Of a stretch of DNA of 64,000 bases, positions 45,337-56,372 are shown in pieces (within the stretch, counting starts at the first letter, position 1; each line of letters begins with the position of its first letter). Both the position numbers and the translations under genes were made by a program. Under the pieces are notes generated by a model, which saw only the letters and a list, made by a program, of their open reading frames with translations, was not told the origin of the DNA and did not search any database. The stretch spans positions 3,410,001 through 3,474,000 of the forward strand of contig JAGYVD010000001.1 of assembly GCA_021209875.1 (NCBI GenBank), in the 5' to 3' direction. The DNA is from Rosellinia necatrix (taxonomy: Eukaryota; Ascomycota; Sordariomycetes; Xylariales; Xylariaceae).

Positions 45337-47725
45337 ATGCCCCGTCGTGCTGCCTCTTCTCGAAATAACCAAGATGACGACTTGAGCGACGAGTGGGAAT
45401 GGGTATACAGCACGGTGTCCAGCCAGTCTGGCCGTTCTCGCCGTGAGAGCACCCGCCACATCACGGGTGCCCGCAACGGCGAGTTCGAGTGTCATGTAGG
45501 CGACTGTGTGCTGCTCAAGGCCGACGGCGCTAACCAGGTCTGGGCCGCCATCATCGTCAGCTTTGCAGAGTCCGACGAGGATGGCGACATGGCTGCTGAC
45601 TTCTTGTGGTTTTCTCCCGAAAATGAGATTCGCAATGGCCCGCGGAAGCGCTCCGACTTCCTCCCTGTTCGTACTTCCGCTTTTCCGCTTTTCCTGCCCG
45701 TGGCTGCCCGCCCCCGTGTATAATCTGACTAATGTATGTATTCGGGTTTCATGTGTAGAACGAGTTATATGTCACATCTTCCTCCGATATAAACTCCCTT
45801 GCTTCCATCAATGGCAAGGCCCGTATTATGTCCTATCAGGCTTTCTCACGCGAGTTTCCCGATGGCAAGATTCCCCGTTCATCGCCTGCATATAACAAGA
45901 CCTTCGTCTGTCGCAGAGGCTGTAACACTAGAACTACTACCTACACCTCCGAGTTTATCTGGGAAGATATCTTCTCCGGTAGCCCCGACGACATCGTGAA
46001 GCTAATCCGACTAGTTCAGAGCGGAACGAAATCTACTAGAAAACAGTCGAGAGCCAACAATGCAACTGATGACACCACAGCGGAGTATACCCCTAAAAAG
46101 AGGCGAATCTACGATGTACCCGAAGATGAAGCGACCGACAACGATGATGGATTTTTATCTTCGGAGCATGAACATGATACTCCGTCTAAAGTGAGGACAC
46201 CACGGAAGAAGCGGAAGACCTCGCGTGTGGCGACGCCCTCGAGTCGAAAGTATGTTCGCTATCTCTCAACTCTCGTATCTCGACGTATCTAGGCGTCATC
46301 CCGGGACTAACATGGCGCAGCAAAATAATAGTGAAGAAGGCCCTCGAGTTCACGCCACTTGCCACCCGCTTCGTATCGCCGAGCTACAACCAGTCGTCGC
46401 CATTCCAGATCGCCAGAGCCCAGTTACACGTGGCGGCCGTGCCGACAACGCTCCCGTGCCGAGAGTCGGAGTTTTCCATCGTGTACTCGCACCTCGAGGC
46501 CGCCATCACCGACGGGTCGGGGGCCTGCATCTACATCTCCGGCACGCCGGGTACGGGCAAGACGGCGACGGTGCGCGAGGTCGTGTCGCGGCTGGACGAC
46601 GCCGTCCGGGCCGACGAGCTGGACGACTTCATCTTCGTCGAGATCAACGGCATGAAAATCACGGACCCGCACCAGTCGTACTGCCTGCTCTGGGAGGCGC
46701 TGCGGGGCCAGCGGGTGAGCCCGAGCCAGGCGCTGGAGCTGCTGGAGCGCGAGTTCAACCACCCCAGCCCGCGCCGCGTGCCCTGCGTCGTCCTCATGGA
46801 CGAACTAGACCAGCTCGTGACCAAGACGCAGAGCGTCATGTACAACTTCTTCAACTGGCCGGGCCTGCGCCACTCGCGCCTGATCGTGCTCGCCGTCGCC
46901 AACACGATGGACCTGCCCGAGCGCACCCTCAGCAACAAGATCAGCAGCCGCCTCGGCCTGACGCGCATCACCTTCCCCGGCTACAACCACGAGCAGCTCA
47001 TGAAGATCATCCAGTCCCGGCTCGAGGGCGTCCCCGGCCGCATCGTCGAGCCCGACGCCGTGCAGTTCGCCAGCCGCAAGGTGGCCGCCGTGAGCGGCGA
47101 CGCGCGGCGCGCCCTCGACATCTGCCGCCGCGCCGTCGAGCTGGCCGAGGCCGAGGCGAAAGAGCATAGCGCCGGCGGCGACCCGGCTACGCCCAGCAAG
47201 AGGGGCAGAGGCCAGCCGGCCGGGGGCGCCGCCGATGGCAAGGGGAAGTCCTCCCGCGCCGGCATAGTAACGATCGCGACGGTCAAGAAGGCCATCAACG
47301 AGGCCACCACGAGCCCGCTCCAGCAGTACCTGCGCGGCCTCCCGTTCGCCGCCAGGCTGACGCTCGCCTCCCTCGTCGTCCGCAACGAGCGCACGGGCCT
47401 GCCGGACTCGACGTACGGCGACGTCGTGGAGGAGGCGAGGCGCGCCCTCGTGCTCGACGCCGCGAGCAGGCGGGTCAGCCTGCTCACGCGCGCCGGCGAG
47501 GCGCGAGGAGACAGGGATTCCAACCATAACAGCAGCAACAACAAGACGGCCCGGACGGCCGGCGTCCAGGCCGCCGCGGTGGCCCTCGCCGGCGCCGGCA
47601 TCATCATCCTCGAGGGCCAGCGGGCTGAGAGGCCCAGCAAGATGAGGCTCGCCGTCGGCAGCGAGGAGGTGAAGCTCGCGCTCCGCGACGACCCCGAGAT
47701 CAAGGCGTTAGGTATAGCTTTTTAG
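45337..47725 (+). CDS. orc1: Origin recognition complex subunit 1 (Orc1)
   Basis: Three exons (45337-45666, 45759-46249, 46321-47725) give 741 residues. The largest subunit of ORC, which marks replication origins and loads MCM with Cdc6. The N-terminal BAH domain (about 45-190) includes VGDCVLLKADGANQVWAAII and FVCRRGCNTRTTTYTSEFIW. A basic linker (PRKKRKTSRV) follows. The AAA+ domain carries Walker A GTPGTGKT at about 348-355 and Walker B VVLMDELD at about 430-437, then NKISSRLGLTRITFPGYNHE, and the winged-helix end lies after a low-complexity SKRGRGQPAGG insert. From about 46480 the coding sequence becomes much richer in G and C than exons 1 and 2. Confidence 0.95.
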
Positions 47726-48065
47726 GACAACAGATTAAACTAAATAACAAACGAGAAAAAAAAAAAAAAACCGAGTCATTTAACAATGTGTATCAAATCG
47801 TTCTGCCGTGACATTTTTATTTTTGCTTTCCTCTTTCGATGTAAATGAGGAGCGCCGCTAGTCTATAACCTTTTTAAAACATGATATATATATATATATC
47901 TACAAATGCGGACGGAAGTGATTGGTTAGTCCATTCATATAGTGGATTGTACGCCGGCGATCGAGTAAAAATATCATTATCTATTCCTCTCATCGTTGAT
48001 TTCAGGGGGTATTTGTTTCTATTCAAACAACTGCGCGCCTATCTCCCCGACACACCCTTACGTTG
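47726..48065. other. Convergent intergenic region, ORC1 / Prp46
   Basis: About 340 AT-rich bp with a poly-A run at about 47755-47770 and a TA repeat near 47885. No gene seen. Confidence 0.6.
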
Positions 48066-49523
48066 TTAATGCCTCTGCCGGCCCAAGGTAGGTTTCCACT
48101 CCAGCGGATGTGTCTCGGGCGTGGCCTTCTCGTCCGGCTTCCAAATCTTGATCGTCTTATCCGCCTCTCCCACGATTAGTCGCAACCCGGTGCGATCGAA
48201 GGTCGAACTCATAATGCCGGCCTCGGCGTCTAGGGAACCGGGCTGGGCGATGGAGTCGAGGGCCTGGAACCGGTGGCCCGTCTTCCAGTCCCAGAAGCTC
48301 ATGCTGCCGTTGTCGCCACCGGAGAACAGGACGTCCTCGTTGACCGATAGGGAGTTGATGATGGCGTTGTGGCCCTCGCAGTTGCCCATGAAGGCGCCCT
48401 CGGGGCACTTCCACTGCTTGATGCTGTTGGTGCTGCCGGTGGCAAAGGTGAACTCAGTGGGGTGCACGGCGAGCGCCCGGACGCCCTTCTTGTGGTGTGT
48501 GAGCACGCTCATGGTCTTGCCGGCGGCCAGGTCCCACAGCCTCACCGTCGAGTCGAGAGAGCCGCTAATGACCTGCGGGTCCGCCTCCTGGCACTTGACG
48601 TCGGCTATCGTGCCGCGATGGCCGGACATGACGTGGACATTGCTGCGCGTGCGCATGTCCCAGACCCTCACGGCGCCATCTCGGCCGCCAGTGACGAGCA
48701 CATCGAGCGTCGGGTGTAGCGCCAGTGTATACACACCGCTCAGGTGGCCGTGGTAGTGGCGGATTACCTTGTTGGTCTCTAGGTCCCAGCACTTGACCAT
48801 CTTGTCCTCGCCGCACGAGAAAAGGTACGGGTGCCTGGGAGATACAGCAAGGCCGCGAACGGTGGATATGTGCCCGGTCAGCGTGAGCCTTAGGTTCCCC
48901 GTAGCGAGATCCCATATCTTTATCGTGCGATCACCGGCGCCGCTGGCGAACCACTGGTTGTTTGGCTCGACGGCCAGAGCCCTGACCCAGCCCAGATGGC
49001 CGGAAATAACCCTCATCAGCTTCCACGGCGGATGCCACTCGGGCTTGATCTGGTGTGTGGCCTGGGCGCGGGCGGCGCTCAAGGCCTGGGATGGTGTGTG
49101 CAGTGTGTGTGGCGTGGGTGGCATATTGGAGCTGGGCGGCCGGCCGCGAATCGGAACTAGAGCGGTAGACTCTGCAGCCGGCGCCTTCTCAGCGATACCC
49201 TCGATGAGTTTCTGGGCCCTCTGGTCGTCGGGGGCAGCAGCAGCGGCGGCGGATTCGCCCGTGGGGAGCTTCTTGGCCTTCTTGCGCGCGCTGGCGGCAT
49301 TCGCTTGTTTCTGAGCAAGGGCTGGTGGCAGGGCCTGGAGATTTCGGTATTCGGCATGGAGCCGAACGGACAAGGCATTCTTTTCGCGCTCCAAATCGAC
49401 GGAATCCTGTGTGAGCCTGAGCTTCTTCCTGGGTGACTCGGCTGGAGCGCTGGTGAAGAGCAGCTTGGATCGTTTCGCGTTTTGCAGGGCGAGCGACGCG
49501 AGGTTGGGTTCAGCCACCTCCAT
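48066..49523 (-). CDS. prp46: Pre-mRNA-splicing factor Prp46/PLRG1 (WD40)
   Basis: Single exon of 485 residues. Prp46 is a core member of the Prp19 (NineTeen) complex in the active spliceosome. The N-terminal region (about 1-165) is charged and Ala/Pro-rich. Seven WD40 repeats follow, from [20 protein letters not shown] onward, with [60 protein letters not shown] and [10 protein letters not shown]. The high conservation of [20 protein letters not shown] supports PLRG1 rather than another WD protein. No intron is present. Confidence 0.94.
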   Translation of the reverse strand: MEVAEPNLASLALQNAKRSKLLFTSAPAESPRKKLRLTQDSVDLEREKNALSVRLHAEYRNLQALPPALAQKQANAASARKKAKKLPTGESAAAAAAPDDQRAQKLIEGIAEKAPAAESTALVPIRGRPPSSNMPPTPHTLHTPSQALSAARAQATHQIKPEWHPPWKLMRVISGHLGWVRALAVEPNNQWFASGAGDRTIKIWDLATGNLRLTLTGHISTVRGLAVSPRHPYLFSCGEDKMVKCWDLETNKVIRHYHGHLSGVYTLALHPTLDVLVTGGRDGAVRVWDMRTRSNVHVMSGHRGTIADVKCQEADPQVISGSLDSTVRLWDLAAGKTMSVLTHHKKGVRALAVHPTEFTFATGSTNSIKQWKCPEGAFMGNCEGHNAIINSLSVNEDVLFSGGDNGSMSFWDWKTGHRFQALDSIAQPGSLDAEAGIMSSTFDRTGLRLIVGEADKTIKIWKPDEKATPETHPLEWKPTLGRQRH

Positions 49524-50025
49524 GGCCTCGTCTTTGCGCTTGTTACAATTGAAATTCGTGTCGCGGCCGCGGTTGCTGACGAATTCGAGGCAGAATGGGG
49601 GTTGAAAAGGAACAAAGAGTAGGTAGGTTGGGGTGGGATGGTTAAGTATATTTTCTAATTCTAATGTTGAATGAATGCTTGATGACTTAATCTCTACTTA
49701 CCACTACTTACTTAGGTAGGTAAGTAAGTAGGTACCTAGGTACGTAGGCTGGGGTGCATTGCATTCTGCTAATTGCATATGCCAAGCCCGTCCTTTCTTC
49801 TTCCACAGAGCCTTGGAACTCTAGAACCTACGTATAGGTGGGTACCTACCACTTACGTAGGCAACTATGATGAGTAGGTACCTACCCGAGAGGTCCCCAT
49901 TTTAGGACAGGTTGGAACTAGAAAGACAGATGACCTGTCACTACCGTGTCCAATTTGTTGGTACCCTGCAGTGATGCGACTATAATGTAGTCAATGAGGT
50001 TGGCGTCTAGTCTTGGAAACAGATA

Positions 50026-50064
50026 TGACGGGTATGTATGATGGGTATGTATGATGGGTATATG
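50026..50064. repeat. 13-bp tandem repeat (tgatgggtatgta), three copies
   Basis: Units at 50026-50038, 50039-50051 and 50052-50064; the central copy is taken as consensus, the outer two have one or a few changes. Confidence 0.75.
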
Positions 50065-50499
50065 TTTTCTTGTGTTGTATTTCGTACCTAAGCAGCAGAG
50101 TTTTGGACTTTTACACAGGTATGTCGTGCTACCTACATACCTACACTACCTACTTAGGTATCATGGCTGTGGACGCTCTGCTAGCAGAGTGTCCTAAAGC
50201 TGAATCCTCCCCATAGGTCGGTACCTAGGTAGTACCAACCTATGACATACATCCGGCTGCCTTCATAACTACCTACGATTTAAACACCCCCCTTCCCCCT
50301 CCTGGACTCTAATTGTACTCATATCTCGACTTGATGTGCTTAGTTGGATTAGGAAGAGGTAGTTCATAAATCTGCGCGCATTTCTCGCCTAGGAAGTACT
50401 CTCTCCCCGGCCATAACTTGTCCCGTCTTTGTCTCATCTCTGCCGTGCTCATTCTACAACAAACAATAACGCCCCTCCATAACTGATCCGTCTACACAT

Positions 50500-50580
50500 C
50501 TACACAATACATCTACACAATACATCTACACAACACACACATCTACACAACACACACATCTACACAACACATCTACAACA
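50500..50580. repeat. A/C-rich imperfect repeat (acatctacaca) in the leader
   Basis: Repeated acatctacaca blocks with variable ac spacers end about 55 bp before the gankyrin ATG. On the plus strand the tract is almost free of G, so the leader should be unstructured. Confidence 0.7.
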
Positions 50581-50634
50581 CACTACGACACACTAAAACA
50601 AACGGCAACCAAGCATCATAACCAAACGACAGCC

Positions 50635-51871
50635 ATGTCTACCTTACAGCAATCTGATAAATATGCCATACACGAAGCAACACGCGAGGGCAGATGTGAA
50701 TACACTCCTCCCCCTTTCCCCCTGTTCTACTACCTTTTCAACCGTAAGTAGACGGCTAATCACGAATGTACCTAGTACCTATTGTGGAATCGTTGCTCAG
50801 TGTAAGAAGAGTTCTCCCATGGCAACCGAGCCGCTATCTGAGTATGTGTGGTCGTAGGCCGATCCAAAGCTGTCACAGCGCAAGGACGATGACGGTAGAC
50901 TTCCCATTCATTGGGCCGCGTCTTCCAACCAGCATGGCATAGTACTCTTACTATCTCAGCACAAGGGCTTCGACCCCGATGTAGAAGTGAGCTATATCAA
51001 ACCACAGCTCTATTTTATCCCCGGACTAATCTTTCTTTTATTTCCATACTATAGGACGACAGTGGTTGGACGCCCCTAATGATCGCCGTTAGCGTCAAGG
51101 ATGGTGACGCCGTTGTTGATACCCTTCTCCAACGAGGCGCCGACGTCAATCAGAAAAGTGTGTTTGCCCTTGTTACCCCCTTTATTGCTAATATGGGCGT
51201 CATCTAACTGGTTGCCTTTTGAATAGATCACAATGGCCAGGTGTGTTTCTTACTCCCCGAGCCCAACAAAGGAAGGAGAGAGAGAGAAAAAAAAAAAAAA
51301 AAAAACCATAATTCTAGCCCTGGACGAGATGCTCATTCCATAGGTGCCATAGACCGCTCTCCACTTTGCCGCGTCCAAGAATAACCCGGATGTTGCCCGC
51401 AAGCTCTTCGCCAGCAACCCACCTGCTTCCAGTCGGGTCAGGGATAAGCGCGGCCAATACCCGTTACATCGAGCCGCCGCCGTTGGCTCCACGCCTATGG
51501 TCAAGCTGCTGCTCGAGAATCGCAGTCCACTGAACGCGACGGATGTCACAGGCTATACCGCTCTACACCACGCTATTGCTGAAGGCCACGGTAAGCTGTC
51601 TCCGCTGAGCTGACTGGTCGATCGGAGACACTAAAGCGCACGCTGCAACAGGAGATACTGCAATCGCTCTACTCAAGGCCGGCGCCGAGACGGACAAGCG
51701 AGACGTGGATGGCTACTTAGCTCTGGACCTCGCCCCTGATAAGGAAGTTTGTACCCCTTTCTATTCCGCTATCCGCGTCTTTATATATATGCACTCGTGA
51801 AGCTTACCCGGATCGTACAGGTTCGGAAGTATATCGAACGGGAGGCCGAAGGCGAGGGGATCGAACTTTAG
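50635..51871 (+). CDS. 26S proteasome assembly chaperone, gankyrin/Nas6-like
   Basis: Eight exons (50635-50695, 50776-50801, 50858-50986, 51055-51157, 51227-51240, 51353-51590, 51652-51746, 51821-51871) give 238 residues. Nas6 binds the Rpt3 C-terminus during assembly of the regulatory particle. Ankyrin repeats are clear: DDDGRLPIHWAASSNQHGIV, DDSGWTPLMIAVSVKDGDAV, HNGQTALHFAASKNNPDVAR, KRGQYPLHRAAAVGSTPMVK and VTGYTALHHAIAEGHGDTAI. Exon 2 is 26 nt (supplying IVESLLS) and exon 5 is 14 nt (HNGQ); both are needed for continuous ankyrin helices and keep phase. The match to DPKLSQRKDDDGRLPIHWA identifies the gankyrin subgroup among ankyrin proteins. Confidence 0.9.
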
Positions 51872-52002
51872 TATCTTCCTCGCGGTGGTAGAACGCACAT
51901 GTCGAGGGATCCACGACTAGATGACTAGGCGTTCCATCCGAAATATTAGGTCAACTAGGTAGTTTGAGACCATCTGTACAATAGACTCTGCTGGTGCCTG
52001 GT

Positions 52003-54600
52003 TTACTTGATAGTCCGTTCTACTAGATCCCTATACATAGCCTTGACGTCTTGTACGTCTGCGCGTAGCTCCTCCACCAGCTCGCTTTTCTCCCCTAGCA
52101 TCTCCAGCGTTGTCTGATACCGCTCGTTTATCTTGGCGACTTCCACCTCTAGATCAGCTGCTCTCTGCATTGCCGCTTTGCTCGTTTCCAACTCCCGTAT
52201 GAGCGCAACGATCTCACCACGCGCATCATCCCGCTGGCTCGATATACGTGCGAGTTCTTCTTTCCCAGCTACTTTCTCGCTTTCCAGCCTGCGAATTGCT
52301 GCGCTCATCCTCTCCACAAGCTGAACGGAAGGCCCCGCTGTCATGGTAGAAACCGAGACCATATCCTGTAACAGGTTCTGGGGGGAAGCTGATCTTTCCA
52401 GGCCTTCTAATACGTCGTCTCGATCCGTTGCCTGGGTGGGGGCAGAAGCTACAAAATCGAAGCCACTGGCGACCGATGCTGTAGTTGCAGCGGGGAGGCC
52501 CGATAGTGCCGGGAATAGGGGGGATCGCGCGGGAGGCTGAACGGATGGACGTCGTACTTGTGACGGCCGGTCGCTCGAACAGGGCTCGCCGTTACTAGAG
52601 GGAGCCGAGGTCTTGCGAAATCGATTCGAGTAGTTCTGCAATCCAAGAAAGTTATCCCCGCTGAAGGTGCGTTGAGGGGCGGCGAGCAAGGGAGATTCCG
52701 GAAGACCACGGTCGCGAAAGGTAGCCGCAGGGACGTCATCTAGCCAATTCCGACGGTCATAATCTACGCGCTCTTCCTTGTCATTCCTCAACGATGCCTG
52801 ATTTTTCGCGAGCTCAGCTTTAGCGTCTGCCAGCGCCGCCTCGGCTTGCTTTGCCTTTGTTTTGAGAACGTCAAGTTGAGATTGGTATGACCGAAGGTTA
52901 CGTTCAACGCTAGGAAGCTGACCTCGCATTTCATCCAATTCTTCCTCTAGGCGTTTGGCGCGATTAGCCTACCTACAAGTTAGCTTGCGTCTCTTACGGT
53001 CATGTGTCGATATCAAGAAACCTACCGCCTCGCGCCCTCTTTTCCTCATTTCCGACTCTCGTCGAAGTGCCTCGTCTCTTTCCTTCTCCAGGTTGACGAT
53101 TCTAGCCTCAAGAGACGATTCCATACCTTGCCAGTTCTCGCTGGCCACAGAATACTGGGTTTGAAGTGTTTCGATCTGCCTCAGTAATTTGACCTGCGCG
53201 TCTCCCACAGCGCCAGATGAGGCCTCTTCGGCCTTGGCTCGTAATGTCTCCAGCTTGCCCTCTAGGACTTGTACCTCGCCTTTCAATTCAAGCTCTACAG
53301 CCCGGGCACGTCCTGACACTCTCTCTGCTCTCTCGCGCGCCTCTGCAACCTGCAATTTAGCGCGATCGGCCGCTAACCCTTTCTCGACCTCCAGTGCGGC
53401 AACAGTATCTTCGAGTTCCTTGACCCGCTTCTGCCCTGCTTCCCGCTGATGATCTTCCGCTCTGACGGCCAGTGATTTCGCCCTCTCTGATTCTTCTTGG
53501 AGCTGGCCGGTAAGATCGGTTATGGACCGATCCTTAGCCTCATTCTCAACCTTTAGCCTATCTATCTCTCTCCTCGACTGGCTGAGAAGTCTATATGTTT
53601 CCTCGTTAGCCTTTTCTAAGTCGTTCGATTCGTCTATTCGGCTGCGTAGGTCGGCTAATTCCTTCTCTGCCTTCTGACGCCATACTTTCTCCTCGTTGAG
53701 CTCCTTCTCGTTCGTAACAAGTTGGGCTCTAAGTTTCTTTATGATACTACGGTGCTTCTGCTCTATGGAGGCCAGCTTCTGGCCCTCTAACATTAATTGG
53801 GCGATTTGGTCACTCTTCTCCGCTATCTTCTTATCCGAACTGCCCGCCGGCGCATTCGCGGCCGCCGCTCTGGCGTTCTCGCTTGCTTCTCTAGCAAGAT
53901 ACTGTAGCTTAGTTTGAAGAGTGTCTAGTTGCTCGATGTGACTGTGTAGTTCTTCTTGATGTTGAGCTTGCACCTCCTCGAGAGTTTCTTCTAGATTGGC
54001 AACCCGCTCTTTGTATAGACTCGATGCAGCCGCATCGTCCGTCGCGGGCTGTGCCTTATCATTGGTAGCGATTTCGGGCTCGGTGTTTGCTTCCGTCTGT
54101 GCCGACTCAAGCTGCGAGGAGGTTCGAGGGCTGGGTATAGAAGGCGATTGGTCGTCAGCGGTAGGCGTAGGGGTGACAGCAGATGCATCCATCGGAGCAC
54201 ATGAAGCGGGCGTCGTGGTCTCTTCCACAGAAAGGCTTGTCCTTGGACTTGCTGCTTGAGTAATCGAGACAGGCGGCGGCTGGGGAATATCGGAGCTGGG
54301 GCGCGGGCTGGAGGAGGTGGAAGCGACCTCTAAACTCTGTCTGGCAGAAGCAGCGGCATTTCTAGAGGCAACAGCGCGGGCGAGACGTTCTTGGAGCCTG
54401 TCATTGGCGGACTTTGCAGGAGTGGTAGAGCGTGCGGGTGGCGTGGGCGGTGCCGGGGATGCGCTCGATGCCCCGGTGGATGCCGTCGACCCTTTGGAAG
54501 CGTCTTCTTCGGCTAGTATGTTGTCCAGGCGTGCTTCGACGCCGGCCACGGCCTGCGACAGGAAGGAACCCCATCTGGAAGACTTCTGGGATGCACTCAT
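52003..54600 (-). CDS. TMF1/Sgm1-like Golgi coiled-coil protein
   Basis: Two exons on the minus strand, 54600-53026 and 52968-52003, give 846 residues. The 57-bp intron (GTAGGT..GGTAG) joins KRGREA to ANRAKRLEEE in phase 0. The start KSSRWGSFLSQAVAGVEARL is the motif shared by fungal Sgm1 and TMF1. After a Ser/Pro/Thr-rich linker there is long coiled-coil from about 190 to 590, and the last about 100 residues (LEMLGEKSELVEELRADVQD, VKAMYRDLVE) match the conserved TMF C-terminal domain that binds Rab6/Ypt6. It is probably a Golgi tether. Convergent with the gankyrin gene, 131 bp between stops. Confidence 0.88.
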
Positions 54601-56372
54601 CTCGAGGTATCAGCCCTGTTGTGTATCGGATCCCAGACCAAGGCTATGAGCGCGCAATATCGTGGGATCTCGGACTATGTCGGCGCATTGTCTCAATAGC
54701 TCTGGCGATTCAGCGGAGTGTCGGCAAAGGCCTCGCGGGTCGCAGCGAGTGTTGCACAGGACAGCTCAGCCCGATTGCTGATTCAAGGCTGGTGACGGAG
54801 TAGGTGGCACATCAATTCGTGACGGGACAAGAGAGGGACACGGGAGAAAGACACGAGAGAAAGGCACGAGAGAAAGGCACGGGAAAGAGCCTGCGAGCGA
54901 AATGCGGCAATAAATAGGCTATGCGGCGCCCGGCAAGACTGTGAAGCTTATCCCCGAGCAGGGTGGTATCATGTATAGGATCTCGATGGAAGAGTGCGGT
55001 ATGGTATGTTTTTATAGGATGCAAGATCCATCATTTAGAAATGTCGTTGCCTTCAACCTTCCAGCTCACTAGGTACGACCGTAAGGTTAGGTTACTCGAA
55101 GAAGCACTAGTACTAGTACTTTGCGGGAGCTATGCATGCTGGCGCCATGCCCTAACAATACGTACCTACCTGGTCGTAACTACCTACTTACCTACCTTAT
55201 GGTACCTACCTAGTCGTCCTAGGTAAGTAGTAAGTAAATAGATAATAGGTACCTACCCTGTAAGAGGTGTCATCGTATACCTGTGTAATATATTGTCATA
55301 CAATTTCCTGGCATCCAAGTGTATGGACCAGGTAGGTAGATGAGGTTAGGACCAAATAACCCGGTAGGATTAACAATCTCTGTGGACAAGTGTCGAAGCA
55401 ATACTAGCCAACTCGATTTCATATGATGTGCGTGCACCCACCTACAAGTATGAAGTAGGTACTTAGGTAGTAGTATTATTAACGGTAGGTACTAGGTAAG
55501 AATAATGGGTTCATCTTGAACTATTCCAGGTTAGCTTATGTAGGTAGGTACCTACCTACCTATTTGGAGGTATCTTATATAAATCTTCACAGCTATAGTT
55601 AACTATACTATCTGCCTAGGTAGCAGCTAGTAAATATGCTCTCGGAAGTAGGTCGTGTGGCTTCAGTGCTTCGGTGTCCTCAGCTTCCGTCAAGATGTTA
55701 TATACCTACGGTTGATGTATATAGGTAAGCAGAGGTTATTAGCAAGATCCTATCTACCTACTTGTAGTTATCCACCATCAAATACTAAGGGATCAATGAC
55801 GTCGTGGCTGCATTGTTACCCTTCTTTATTATCCCAAATAACTGCCTCTGGTGCTTACCATACATACCTACACTATTCCGAACATCTAGAAAAATTCGAT
55901 GATGTTCAACGTATCCTAATACTACGCCACTAACGAGCCAAACACAAAACATATTTAACTTAACAGTGTTAGGGCATAGTGTACATCAGGTAGCTAGCTA
56001 CACCATCTCCTGTGCGTGCTTGTTCATCTTGGATCCACAACCGTTGACAGCTCCAGCATGCTCGGCTCCCACCCAGATTAGTTCAGCTCTTTCTGTGCAT
56101 ATGCCGGCTTTTTTTCTCGGCTGGAACAAACATAGAACAAATATCTTCGCAGGCTTGAGGTTGCTAACTTCCTCGTGTGCTGTCTAGTGAGACCATAGCC
56201 CTTGTTCAAAAGCAAAATAAGGTGAACAAATGGCAGCATAAGCTAGAGCAACGCTCTCCCTTGCTTACGTGCAATATAAACAATTATTCGTGTTTGCATT
56301 CAGTCTTCACCCATCATCATTCATTGTTCACCCTTCGTTCTCTATCCCAGTCTGTCACGTATATCAGCAAAA
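54601..56372. other. Intergenic region rich in GGTA/TACC
   Basis: About 1.8 kb with no supported gene. A 13-bp purine-rich tandem repeat lies at 54837-54888 in the TMF leader or promoter. From about 55140 to 55630 GGTA/TACC motifs are very dense. Confidence 0.55.
54837..54888. repeat. 13-bp purine-rich tandem repeat, four copies
   Basis: Units at 54837, 54850, 54863 and 54876, consensus gacacgagagaaa with one to four changes. It lies about 240-290 bp upstream of the TMF-like start codon. Confidence 0.75.

Larger units (their letters stand above)
49524..50634. other. Divergent promoter region, Prp46 / gankyrin
   Basis: About 1.1 kb with no supported gene. GGTA/TACC motifs are dense at 49690-49900 and 50130-50270. 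A 13-bp tandem repeat lies at 50026-50064, and the 5' leader of the next gene (about 50500-50580) is an A/C-rich imperfect ACATCTACACA repeat. Confidence 0.6.

Noticed and set aside
46225..47169. Long alternative-frame open frame over ORC1 exon 3
   Set aside because: It is Arg/Pro/Ala-rich, an effect of GC-rich codons in the ORC1 frame, and has no protein features of its own.
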